Shown piece by piece: positions 1 through 9,513 of a DNA stretch of 64,000 nucleotides. The position numbers and the translations under genes were made by a program. The notes beneath the pieces were generated by a model. The model ran no database searches, had not been told where the DNA came from, and saw only the letters and a program-made list of their open reading frames with translations. Every line of letters starts with the position of its first letter. Position 1 is the stretch's first letter. The stretch comes from Montifringilla adamsi (taxonomy: Eukaryota; Chordata; Aves; Passeriformes; Passeridae): the NCBI GenBank assembly GCA_017590115.1, contig JAGGNK010003335.1, forward strand, positions 8,433,916 to 8,497,915. The letters run 5' to 3'.

Positions 1-2201
1 TGCTCTGGACAGAAAAAGTGATGGGTTTCAGGGTGTAGAGACTTGCAGGACTGTGGCAGCTGAGAAGGAGTCCCAGCCCTGGGCAGCAGCTGCAGAAGGG
101 GTGAGGTGTGAAGGCCTTTGGTGACCTGCTAGAGTGAGAAGGTGCTTGCATGGCAAGTCACAGCCCACGTGCTGTGGATCAGCCCAGCACTAAAAATAAT
201 GCCCTGTGGAATGCAGAATGGAAACAACAACTGGATGGAAGGATTTTATTTGTTTCCTCTGTCAAAAGCAGTGATACATGCAGTTGGCACAAGACTTGTT
301 AGGCATTAGAGTCATAAATATTCACATGGAGAGAAATTTAAATGACAGCAGAGCAGTGAGGACAAGCATTGCTTAAACCCCAGCATTTACCTGAGAAGGG
401 AGGGGCAGGTGTGGAGGAGGCAGAGCAGGCTGGGACCTCCTGGGTTCAACTTTCTCCAGCAGCTTTAATGAATGCTGGAATCACCTTCACTTCCATTCTT
501 GCTGTGTAGTTAGTTCAAAAACAGAGCTGAGAAGCAGCTCAGCTCCATAGCACTAATGAGTTTCAACAGGAGAAAAAAATATTTGAGGTAAGAGATGTGA
601 GGCTGAGAAGCTCAAACACTCTCACCTTTTGATCCTTGAGCATATTTACACTCATGTTGGTGCTGAGTAGAAATTGCTTTTTCATTTAATCTGCTTGAGG
701 GTGGTTTGGAAATCACTTGTGAGCATTTTTATAATTGCAGCTTTCCAATGCTGTTTTTCATCTTAGCTGCTGTTGAGCAAACAGCCTGGTCCCTCTGCTC
801 TCTGCTGTGCCAAAACATTTATTCCTAGTAGTAGTAATAATTAGACTGGTATTGCTTTGCAGTTTTCTCAGCTACATCTCCTGACTGGCTGTGGAGAGTG
901 TGGCACCAGACACAGGTGGGTGAGGTTGCTCTGACTGCAGGAGAAAGTGCCAATGGCAGCTTCTCTGATGGAGAAGTCTCTGTGTGGCAGTGACTGGGCA
1001 TGTGCCCGCTACCCCATGCCAGGACTTCCCAGCCTTGTGGGAATGCTTCTCGTCCTACAGACATCCCATGTAGCAATATCATCAGCATGAATTGTTTGTA
1101 TATGCTGTGTGCTGGGTGGTTGGCACGTGCACATTTGTTTTTTTCCATGATTCAGTCTGGCAGCACGAAGCAAAGCTCAGTCAACATCATCAGCATGGTC
1201 AGCTAGGTGAGAACACAGAAGCACAGGTATGAAGGGAAACACAAGTTACTATTTTACATTCAGGTTCTATCAGCACCAGCCCAGCACTCCTAGGCTGCCC
1301 CTCAGCCAAGGCTGCTCTTCTGAGCCTGCAGAGCTCTGTGTGGGCTCACGGGCCCCCACACCTGAGCAGCAAATCCCGTGGGTGCCCGTGGTGTGCAGCC
1401 TGGCTGGGACAGTGCAGAGTCCAGCGTGATGCCTGTTGACAGCTGGCTCCACAACAGCCACAGCCCCAGCACAGCAATGCCCACCAGGGCTCCCAGCTCT
1501 CCTCCTGCCAGGGCTAAGTCCAGGAGAAAAGGGAACAGAGTTGTGACAGGGTAAGCACCAGGAAAATCCCCACCCAAGGAGTTGTAATATTCTCCACCTT
1601 GCCCTCCAGCAAATCCTCATAAAAGACTTCTTATGATTTTTAAGAAATAATTCTTTATGCTACTGCTCTAATGGGTGACCTCTCCAGTGGGATCCTGGTG
1701 CTGAGGCAGGGATCTGTGGTGGGTCTCCCAGCAAATGTGTGTGTGTCAGAGAGAGTGCATTTCCTACTGTCCGAGCCTTGGGCAAAGGGTTCCTTTTTGA
1801 ATAACTGAACTCAAGTGTCAGCAACATCTGCCTGCTTGGCACTGGCTGGGAAGCACTGGTATTTCAATGTTCCCACTTCTTCTCCAGCACAGATGGGATT
1901 TGTGTTCTCTTCAGCTCTCTCCAGCTTTTCTTCGTGCTCAGGGCAGTTCTAGGCAGTAGGTGGGAGGAGATGCTTTATGAACTGTTGCCTTTCCAAAATG
2001 AAAACTGATTGCTGTTTCCTTAGCAGATGAGACCCTGAATTGTCCCTTTGCCCACGGATGAGGGATATGATGGATCACAAGAGTCTGCCTGACTCGCATG
2101 CATGTTCAAGCCATGTTTTCTGTGTGAGGACTCCAGGGAGAGCTGCTAGAGCACAGGGTGGTTATATCTTGTGAATAAAATTATTCTAAGCAGCTACTTC
2201 T
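1..2201 (-). other. Region 3' of the DEPP1-like CDS, probable 3' UTR plus flank
   Basis: The sequence downstream of the DEPP1-like stop has no convincing open frame. Minus-strand poly(A)-signal matches are AATAAA at 818-823 and 245-250, and ATTAAA at 685-690 and 464-469. Any of these could end the transcript, which would give a 3' UTR of roughly 1.4-2 kb. No repeat was recognised. Confidence 0.35.
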
Positions 2202-3182
2202 TCACACTTCAGCAATGGCTGGGAGCAAACAAGCTTTTATCTTTGCTTCTTTCCAGATGCATCTGTGCTCTGAAATCCAGTTATGGATGGTGGCTTTTTT
2301 AGGTACCTGGAAAGACTCGAAGTATCTCTGCCTAGTGGGAACATCACCCATGACATTTTTGTCACAGTGAGAAGTTTTTCTTCCTTCTTTTTCATCAATG
2401 CCTGCAGTATTGAACAAATTCTGCCTTCCTAAAGAGCAGGGCAGGGCTGGGTTTCCTGCCACCTTCCCTCTGGCTGAGGGTGCCAATTGCTCTTCAGTGT
2501 TAATGAACATGGGGCCGTTTTCCTTCTGACTGTGGTTATTCCCTAAAACTGTTCCCTCATCCCTTCTGAGATACCTCAGCTCTGGGCATACTGCTTCTTT
2601 CTGAACTGGTCTTGGGGAGGGAAGCCTTGGAAAACTGAACACTCGTGGAAAACTGGTTTTCCCTATGTTTTTTTCTTCCAGGTTTGTGGGATGAAGGTCA
2701 CCATTTGGGGCAGAAGAGTTGCATTGTGAGTAACCAGTGCTGGCACTTTCACCATAGGAAGAAGCATTGGAGGAGCAAAGACTTCCTGTATTGGTGTAAA
2801 TTTGTTCCAGGGGGTCCTCTCTGGACCAAAAGTTGGTTTCTGCAGGTGGGACTTTTCCCAGTGGCATCACACTAGAGATGAAATTGGTCAATTTACATTT
2901 TGACCTTTCCTGCTGTGTCCCCACAAGCGGTGGAGAACCTGACACATCCTCGAGGGTCTTCAGAGTCTTTCTGTCCTTACCCTTACGTCTGCTTTCCAGA
3001 AGGGCTGGGAAGGTGGGTCTGGCGAGGTGGCAGATGGATTGGATGTAGTCATCACTGGAGTAGGAGTCTGGGCTGGCTGCAGCACACTTGGGGTTGCTGC
3101 TTGGATCCTCCATCGCTTCCTCGTGGGTTTCCCGTATGGTTGGGAGAGGCTTTGAAAGGCTCAGTCTGATCCGGGGTGCCAT
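2202..3182 (-). CDS. DEPP1-like protein (DEPP family), single coding exon, 326 aa
   Basis: An uninterrupted 326-codon frame begins at an ATG in strong Kozak context (GCAGCCATGG) and ends with TGA at 2202. A Met 11 codons further upstream is in frame, but a splice acceptor (TTCTTTGCAG) lies between the two, so the downstream ATG is chosen. Residues 14-22 read PTIRETHEE, residues 44-57 hold DDYIQSI and LARPT, residues 123-129 are DPLEQIY, and the last eight residues are LLPAIAEV. As I remember it, human DEPP1 (212 aa) has PTIRETTEE near its N-terminus, a DDYVRSI/LAQPT block, a DPL motif and the ending LPVIHEL, in the same order, and also has one coding exon. DEPP1 is a FoxO- and progesterone-induced regulator of autophagy and oxidative stress, reported at mitochondria and peroxisomes. 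The remainder is Ser/Pro/Lys-rich and probably disordered; there is no signal peptide or membrane segment. The bird protein is about 110 residues longer than human DEPP1. Family membership is likely; orthology to DEPP1 rather than a paralog is unresolved. Confidence 0.78.
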   Translation of the reverse strand: MAPRIRLSLSKPLPTIRETHEEAMEDPSSNPKCAAASPDSYSSDDYIQSICHLARPTFPALLESRRKGKDRKTLKTLEDVSGSPPLVGTQQERSKCKLTNFISSVMPLGKVPPAETNFWSREDPLEQIYTNTGSLCSSNASSYGESASTGYSQCNSSAPNGDLHPTNLEEKNIGKTSFPRVFSFPRLPSPRPVQKEAVCPELRYLRRDEGTVLGNNHSQKENGPMFINTEEQLAPSARGKVAGNPALPCSLGRQNLFNTAGIDEKEGRKTSHCDKNVMGDVPTRQRYFESFQVPKKATIHNWISEHRCIWKEAKIKACLLPAIAEV

Positions 3183-3185
3183 GGC

Positions 3186-4854
3186 TGCAAAGAACAGAGC
3201 AGACCTGATCAGCATGTGAAAACCTGCGCTGGTAAAGAATCCCTGGGCTTGTTTCTACCTGAGCCACCTGATGTCCTCTTGAGGTAAACACGGCTGTTAA
3301 CAAAAACTGCTTTTGAAAAGTTTGCTGGCAGTACTTTTACACCCATGGCTTCATAAACAGCTTCGTAAATGTGCCAAAGAAGCCAAGTCATTAAATGGGG
3401 CAGTAAATAGAAGGTTCATTAAGGAGATCAGCAATGGTGCTCCCTCCCTCCTTAAGTAATGCAAGGGAGCACAGCTGGAGAGGTGTGGGGCAGGGACATG
3501 AGCTGGTCCCACTGCCCTTGGTGGAGCAGCAAGGCACAAACTACTGTCCTTATTTAATGCTCCAGGTCTGATCACTGTGACAGGGCTCTGACTTCACCCT
3601 TAGTCCCAGCAGGAGCCGAACACAGCAGGAGAGAAGCTGCCCTGTGGGAAGCACCACCTACATAAAGCAACATTAGAGTGGTCTCTTCTAGAAGCTGTAG
3701 GTGAGAATGTACAGGGTCACTTTTATCCATAGTTCATAAATGTAGTTATGGAGAGGTAGGTCCTCCCCTGAGTGCTTACACAGAGTCAAAGGGATTTAAT
3801 TCATGTCCTTTATATTCAAATAGTCACCCTCAACTCATTTTAGGATGGATTTCATCAAACTGCTCCTACTACTCAGTTAAATATATTGAATTACAAATTT
3901 TTCAGTATATTTTGTGCTGCAGTGTTTTCTAACTTACTGATTTTTTTTTTCCTCCAAACGCTCCCCCTGTGCTTTGCTTATCTCCCCTTGTGGCAGAAAT
4001 GACCATATAGCCTGGATATTTTTTTTTTTTTCACTGCTTCCCCCAATGAAATTTGTATGTGACTAATCTGCAGACACAATATAGCTTTGTTGTGTGATTA
4101 AACGCAAAAGTGCTTTGCTGGCTATTTTAATGCCTTGCTTGTCATTGCTGGAAATAAATCTGGCTTTGTTGAACCTCCCTGCAAAGCTGCAGATCACACA
4201 CGGAGCACAAATGAGCAGCTCGTGCCGAACCCAGGGTAGGGCTCGCCGGGTGCCCATCCCTCCCTGCCCATCCCTGCTTTTCCTCAAGTTTGGCTGGTAA
4301 AGCCAGCCAAACTGGGATTTGCTGACCTGAGAGCAGGAGATGCTTGTTTTAAACCTTAGGGACCTTTTATTATCCTTTTTCCTGCCTGCTCCGTTTCTCT
4401 CATGTCTTCAAGCCTTGAAGAAAAGGCTTCTTCATCCCTTCCCTCCCAGCCTTGCCTGAGCTGGGCAGCGTCAGAGCCTGGGCCCGGCGGTGAGAGCGGA
4501 GGATGCTCCTGGTGAGGGGCGCGGGCATGTCGCGTTAAATCCCGACAGCGCTAATCAGTAACCGAGTCCTGCCAACACGCCCTTCCTCCGGAAGGAAATT
4601 TAAATTACCTATTTGCAGGTAAAACACTCTCCCGATGATGGCATGGATCAGGTCCCGCCCGATGCGATCCCCTTCGCCCTGGGCACCGCGCTGGCACGGC
4701 CGAGGTCACCTCCCCGCCACCTGCGGCCCCCGCGGAGCTGGACCCGCTGCCTGCAGCTTCCCTTCCACCGTGCCGTGAGCATCCCCGACTACCAGCACCC
4801 TGGATATCCCTAGCGACCCCCGGCACAGCCGGTGGCCAGACCCCCTTCCCTTAC
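3186..4854 (-). other. Putative intron 1 of the DEPP1-like gene
   Basis: This lies between the donor at 4854-4853 (GT) and the acceptor at 3186-3185 (AG). It contains T-rich runs near 3942 and 4019 and no long open frame in the expected direction. No repeat family was recognised. Confidence 0.4.
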
Positions 4855-5230
4855 CTGCGGGCTCGGGCGCTGTCGTCTCCCGCGGCTGCACGGCTCTGCC
4901 CCGCTCCTGCTCGCGTTTCCAGCACGGGAGATGCTGTCTGACACTAACCCATGCGCCAGCTCCCTGCCTCAGTCAGCTGATCCCGCTGCCTGTTTTGTTG
5001 CTGTTGCTAAATATATCCCGCTGGCTGCCTGCCCTGCCCGAGCCGCAGCCGGCGGGCGCCGAGGCACCGGGGCAGCCGCGGGCACCGGCCGGGACCGGGC
5101 ATCCCGCATCCCTGCGGCTCCGTGTGGAAGGGACCGCCATCCCGCATCCCTGCGGCCCCGTGCCTGGCCGCGATTCCCCGTGTGGAAGGGACCGCGGGGC
5201 CGCGGCCGTGATGCGGGAGGGGAAGGGCTG
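4480..5230. promoter_or_regulatory. CpG island, likely promoter of the DEPP1-like gene
   Basis: The stretch is visibly GC-rich with frequent CpG dinucleotides, unlike the AT-rich DNA on both sides. It sits 1.3-2 kb upstream of the minus-strand DEPP1-like coding exon and contains the strong donor at 4855. A two-copy motif of about 40 bp with the words atcccgcatccctgcgg and gtgtggaagggaccg occurs at about 5098-5200. Whether the island also fires towards the plus strand cannot be told. Confidence 0.6.
4855..5230 (-). other. Putative 5' non-coding exon of the DEPP1-like gene
   Basis: On the minus strand CCGCAG is followed by GTAAGGG, a near-perfect donor with the exon ending at 4855, inside the CpG-rich block. 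The next strong minus-strand acceptor before a long frame is at 3186-3185, immediately before the DEPP1-like ATG. This gives a simple model of one non-coding exon plus one coding exon. The transcription start is unknown, so the upper boundary is only the edge of the GC-rich block. A weaker donor near 3254 (CTCAG followed by GTAGAA) could serve an alternative exon. Confidence 0.45.
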
Positions 5231-5446
5231 CCTGTGCTCCAAGCTGGGCTGGGAGAAGAGGAGCCGTAGTTCCTTCATACTTTATTGCTGGAAGAGGAAT
5301 CCTTAGGGTTTGGGGCTGTTTTTCTTCCTTCTCTGCCTTATTTTGTGATCATATTTGTGCTGGTTTTCCCAAGAGGCAGTGGGGTGTTTGTAGCTTCTTT
5401 AGTGCTGCTCGCTGCTCTATTCTGTCCCTGCTTCCATTTAGATTAA

Positions 5447-5656
5447 AGCCCTACATCCTGGGCCAAGCTGTACATCCCTGGGCTGAGCTTTATCTCCCTG
5501 GGCTGAGCTGTACCTCCTTGGGCTGAGCTCTACATCCCTGGGCTGAGCTGTACACCCCCCGTCTGAGCTGTACATCCCTAGGCTGAGCTCTACAGCACTG
5601 AGCTGAGCTGCACACCCCCGGGCTGAGCTCTACGTCCCTGGATTGAGCTGCATATC
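5447..5656. repeat. Minisatellite, 20-bp unit, about 10 copies
   Basis: Imperfect tandem copies of gggctgagctgtacatccct run head to tail. Individual units differ at a few positions (gtac/ctac, atccct/accccc/ctcctt). The array lies about 200 bp beyond the CpG island. Frames through it on either strand are artefacts of the repeat. Confidence 0.9.
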
Positions 5657-6556
5657 CATATTGCTGTGGAGGCACAGCAGCAGCCAGCACCTCCTAGGGC
5701 TGTGTTCCACCAAGCCCCCTCTCCCACTACTCCCAGGATCATCCCCATTTGTGTTTCTCTGAGACCACAAAAGTGCGTTACAGCAAATTGCTTTGCCAGG
5801 AGGACTGGCAGCATCCAACATTTGCCTTTGTTTCCTGGCTTATTAACATGCTGCAAACTGATTGCAATTCTGGAGTAACCCTGGTGTCCCTCTCATAGCC
5901 TCTCTTGCAGCATCACATTGCGTGGGGAGATGAATTGTTATGTTGCAGCAGATTCTTCCTTCTGTATTTATTTCCCAACACCATCCTCAGAGGCAGCCCC
6001 AACAGCTGCTGCTCTTACGTGGGGAATAGTCATCCCACACAACATCCCTGTGTGCCCAGGCCAGGCAGTGTGACTGCATTTCTGAGCCTTGCTGCCCCCC
6101 ACAGTGCCTGTCCTGACCTGCTGGAGGGATGAAGAGAAAAGTAGAAATCCTAGATTAAAAAATCACTGCTTTAGTTTTATTGCAAATATTCTGTGTTACC
6201 AGCATTCAGGCTGGAATTGGCTGTAGCAGCTGATTTAGTCACCCAAGCCCACACTCATCATTCAGGTTTTTTCTTTGTCTCCATTAAAAAGAAATAAGCA
6301 GCTCAACAGACTTGTGCATCCCTTTGGGTTATGGTTCCAAGCAGATTTTTTTTTTTTTCTGGAAATAGCCATTGCTTATTTTTTCAATATAACAGGTATG
6401 TAAGCTTAAGCTGTTTGTCTGGACTTCTGGTGGCAAACAGCTGAATTTAGCTGAAATGACCCACAACCTTTCATGCATTAAATTCACTAACAGCAATGAT
6501 CATCAGGGATCATGCTGTAGTAACTCAGAGCTTCAATTTTTCCTTCTTGCTTGCAG

Positions 6557-6740
6557 GAAACGTGATTACCACCAAAAGGGAAAAACCCTCAGACACCAGC
6601 TATGCTAAGCAGCTGCAGTATGGAGCTTGGCAAAAACATGTTGTGAGGAAGATCACTGAGCTGGAAACAAATTCCACATGTGCAGATGTGCATGGATACA
6701 TTCTCTTTAAAAAGAGTCTTCAAGATGGTTCTCTAGCCTG
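6557..6740 (+). other. Exon-like cassette of unknown function
   Basis: A pyrimidine-rich tract ending CTTGCTTGCAG precedes this 184-bp block, and a consensus donor (GTAAGT) follows it. One frame is open across the whole block and would encode about 62 residues (starting GNVITTKREKPSD, ending KKSLQDGSLAW). I do not recognise the peptide. It may be an exon of a plus-strand non-coding transcript or a chance match; no partner exon was found. Confidence 0.2.
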
Positions 6741-7152
6741 GTAAGTCTCTCCTCCCAGCTGGAGTTACCTCCTTCTTAAAGGTATGATGGAGTGAATAGA
6801 ACATGCCAGATGGGAGGGACAAATATAATATAATTTTTTTTTTTTTACCTCAACCACCACCATTTGCTTTCTTCTTTCATCAGCTGCATTTCCCCCCCCC
6901 CCCCCCAAAAAAACACTGAGCTGGAAACAAATTCCACATGTGCAGATGTGCATGGATACATTCTCTTTAAAAAGAGTCTTCAAGATGGTTCTCTAGCCTG
7001 GTAAGTCTCTCCTCCCAGCTGGAGTTACCTCCTTCTTAAAGGTATGATGGAGTGAATAGAACATGCCAGATGGGAGGGACAAATATAATATAATTTTTTT
7101 TTTTTTACCTCAACCACCACCATTTGCTTTCTTCTTTCATCAGCTGCATTTC

Positions 7153-7173
<21 letters not shown>
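6654..7173. repeat. 260-bp tandem duplication (two copies)
   Basis: The sequence beginning cactgagctggaaac occurs at 6654 and again at 6914, and the two copies are essentially identical for 260 bp. Each copy ends in a poly(C) run (C15 at 6892-6906, C22 at 7152-7173) followed by poly(A). The second copy carries the donor half of the exon-like cassette, including a second GTAAGT at 7001, but not its acceptor. Confidence 0.93.
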
Positions 7174-7183
<10 letters not shown>

Positions 7184-7751
7184 AAAAAATCTTAGTTTAA
7201 AAGAAGCAAGCTGCAACTTTGAATGCTTGCTCCAAGAATGCCACAGGTTCCTCCCAAGCACTTGTGAGGATGGTTCTGGATAAATCATCCCAGTTCCCTG
7301 TATTTATACTCTGCAAGGGTGCAATGAATCAGCATTCATGGGTGCATGAAAACTGTCACCAAATGGGATTAATGGCAAAAGAAAACAGCAACAGCAGCAG
7401 TACCTGAGCTGCAGAGGAAACACCAGTTGTTAGTTCTGCAGGGCTTGGTGGAGTGTCTGAGATATAAATGCTGACAGTTATTTTTTGGTTTGGTTTCATG
7501 TTTGTTGGTTTTAGTTTTTTTGGAATGCTTCCAGCTTTTGGGAAATCCACGCAGTTTAGGTAAGTGTAACAGGTGATTCTTCTCTGGGCATTTTTGAAGC
7601 TTGTTGGCTCTTGCCAGGGCTGGGGGATAGGGTTAACACAGCACTGAGCATCTCCACACCTCAGTGCAGATCCTCCTTGAAGGTGCATCAACAACCTGGA
7701 AGGGCTGCTCCTGTTTTGCATGTGGGAGAGTGACTTTTTACAGGGCAGGCA

Positions 7752-8000
7752 TTGAATGGGACCAGGGGAACAGTTTTAAATTAAGAGGAGACGTTTAGAT
7801 TACAAAGAAATACTTTGTTGTGAGTGTGCTGAAGCACAGGCTGCCCAGAGAGGTTGTGGGTTCCTGGAAATGTTCAAGGCCAGGTTGGATGGGCTTGGAG
7901 CAACTTGGTTTAGTGGAAAGTGTCCCTGGCCATGGCAGGGGGGTGGAACCAGATGATCTCTAAGGTCCCTTCCATTCCAAGCCATTCTGTGATGCTGTGT
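7752..8000 (+). mobile_element. CR1 LINE 3' end, sense orientation
   Basis: The order of recognisable CR1 3' words is ggggaacagttttaaa, aggctgcccagagaggttgtggg, ggccaggttggatgggcttggagcaac and aaggtcccttccattccaa, ending in the attctgtgat tail. It is 5'-truncated, as is usual for avian CR1. Confidence 0.9.
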
Positions 8001-9267
8001 TTCCATGTTTGCCATAAAAAGTTTAGGAAAGGAAAATGTTTTGACCTGATTTGTGCCAGAATCCAAATCTGTGTTCTCTGATTACATCCCCCAGCCCATT
8101 AACCTCCTGTGCATTACATCAAGCAGTCACTATGGTACCAGTGAAGATATTGCCATGAAATATGAATGAGCTGGTTTTGTATTAACTAGACAGAGTTTGG
8201 TTGGAATTGTTGCACCCACAGCTGTTGCCGTGACTCAGCTCACACAGCAGCTGGCAGTGGCTACGTGTGCCAACGCTGTCACTGATGCACATGGATTTTC
8301 TGGGAGGTCCTGGCTATTTCTTGCCTTCTGCAGGTGAGGAACCAGCTGCTGTGTGAGGGCTGGGTGGCACAAGGCTTGTTTGCAGGACCTGAGCTCTCCA
8401 TCCAGCTGGGAACATGGGTGGAGTCCTGTGCAGAGCCTTTGCAAGGCTCCAGGGGATTTAGGTACTTGAACTATTCATTAGCAGCTTAATTAAGCTGGAA
8501 AATTACACTTGGGAGCCTTTGCTGGGTGTTTCCAGGCCATTACATGGTCATGGCTTCATTGGCAGTGGTTGCTCATGGCCAGCAGAGAGTTCTGTGCCAG
8601 CGCAGACTTCTCCTAAAATACTTCAAAGTCTCAGAAGTCGAAACCATGATGACAACTCGCTGGCAACCTCCCCTGGGAATCCATCCCAGACTATTTATTT
8701 AAAATAATATCAACATTTTTATTTCTGTTGTTACTGATCTGCCTATAATTGAACTATATATTTGCATGGTTAAATTTTTCATCATTATTTTAGATTAAAC
8801 ATGTCCCAAAGTGGCTGAACACTGGTGTGGATTGGTTCCTCTTGGAGGCACCACACAAAGAGGCTGGAGAGCTGAGCACTGTGAATTGCTGCAGGCCTCA
8901 GTGAGGGCAGCACTGCCATCACTCGAAAACCTTCTCCTGCCTGGGGTCACATGAAACCCCCTGTCCTGCCAGCAGCCCGGGTCACCTAAAAGAGATTTGT
9001 CTGTCCATAGCTGTTGTGTTTCTTTAAAAAAAGATTTTTAAAAATTAAATTACAATCATCAGTGAAACCTCTTGCTATGTTACTGGCCTCTAAAGTTTCT
9101 TCTGGAGGAGCTGGGAAGTGTTTAGACCCCCTAAGAAATAACAACCCCAGAAAACAACTTATTTTCTGTGTTTTGCATGGTGGGATTTATCATGGCTCTA
9201 TTTCTCCACTGCAGGTGCTGTCTGTGTTTCTCTCCTGCAGGATCCCTCCTCCATCCCCCAGCCACGG

Positions 9268-9513
9268 ACAGCAGCACAGCAGCGCAGCAGAGCAGCAGGA
9301 CAGCAGCACGGCAGAGCAGCAACGCAGCAGCTCAGCTGCAAAGCAGCACAGCAGCACGGCAGAGCAGCAGCACAGCAGCGCAGCAGAGCAGCAATGCAGC
9401 AGCTCAGCAGGACAGCAGCACAGCAGCTCAGCAGCATGGCAGAGCAGCAACGCAGCAGCACAGCTGCAAAGCAGCACAGATGCTCAGCAGAGCAGCAGCA
9501 CAGCAGGACAGAG
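9268..9513. repeat. CAG-rich imperfect tandem array
   Basis: About 245 bp is built almost only from cagcagcac, cagcagag, cagcaacg and cagctgcaaag words. A longer block (gcagagcagcaacgcagcag) recurs at 9311 and 9439, with a one-base variant at 9383, so there is some higher-order structure. Because the units have length 3n with variants, all forward frames stay open (Ser/Ala/Gln) and so do reverse frames (Cys/Leu). These frames are not taken as genes. Confidence 0.88.

Larger units (their letters stand above)
5657..9261. other. Intergenic region with duplicated cassette and CR1 fragment
   Basis: No protein gene is recognised here. The contents are an exon-like cassette (6557-6740), a 260-bp tandem duplication (6654-7173) and a CR1 3' end (7752-8000). 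The remainder, about 5657-6556, 7174-7751 and 8001-9261, shows no family I can name. Confidence 0.5.

Noticed and set aside
3183..3215. Upstream Met (337-codon version) as the DEPP-like start
   Set aside because: A polypyrimidine tract and CAG acceptor lie between it and the downstream ATG, which has the better Kozak context and starts directly with the DEPP-like MAPR...LSL sequence.
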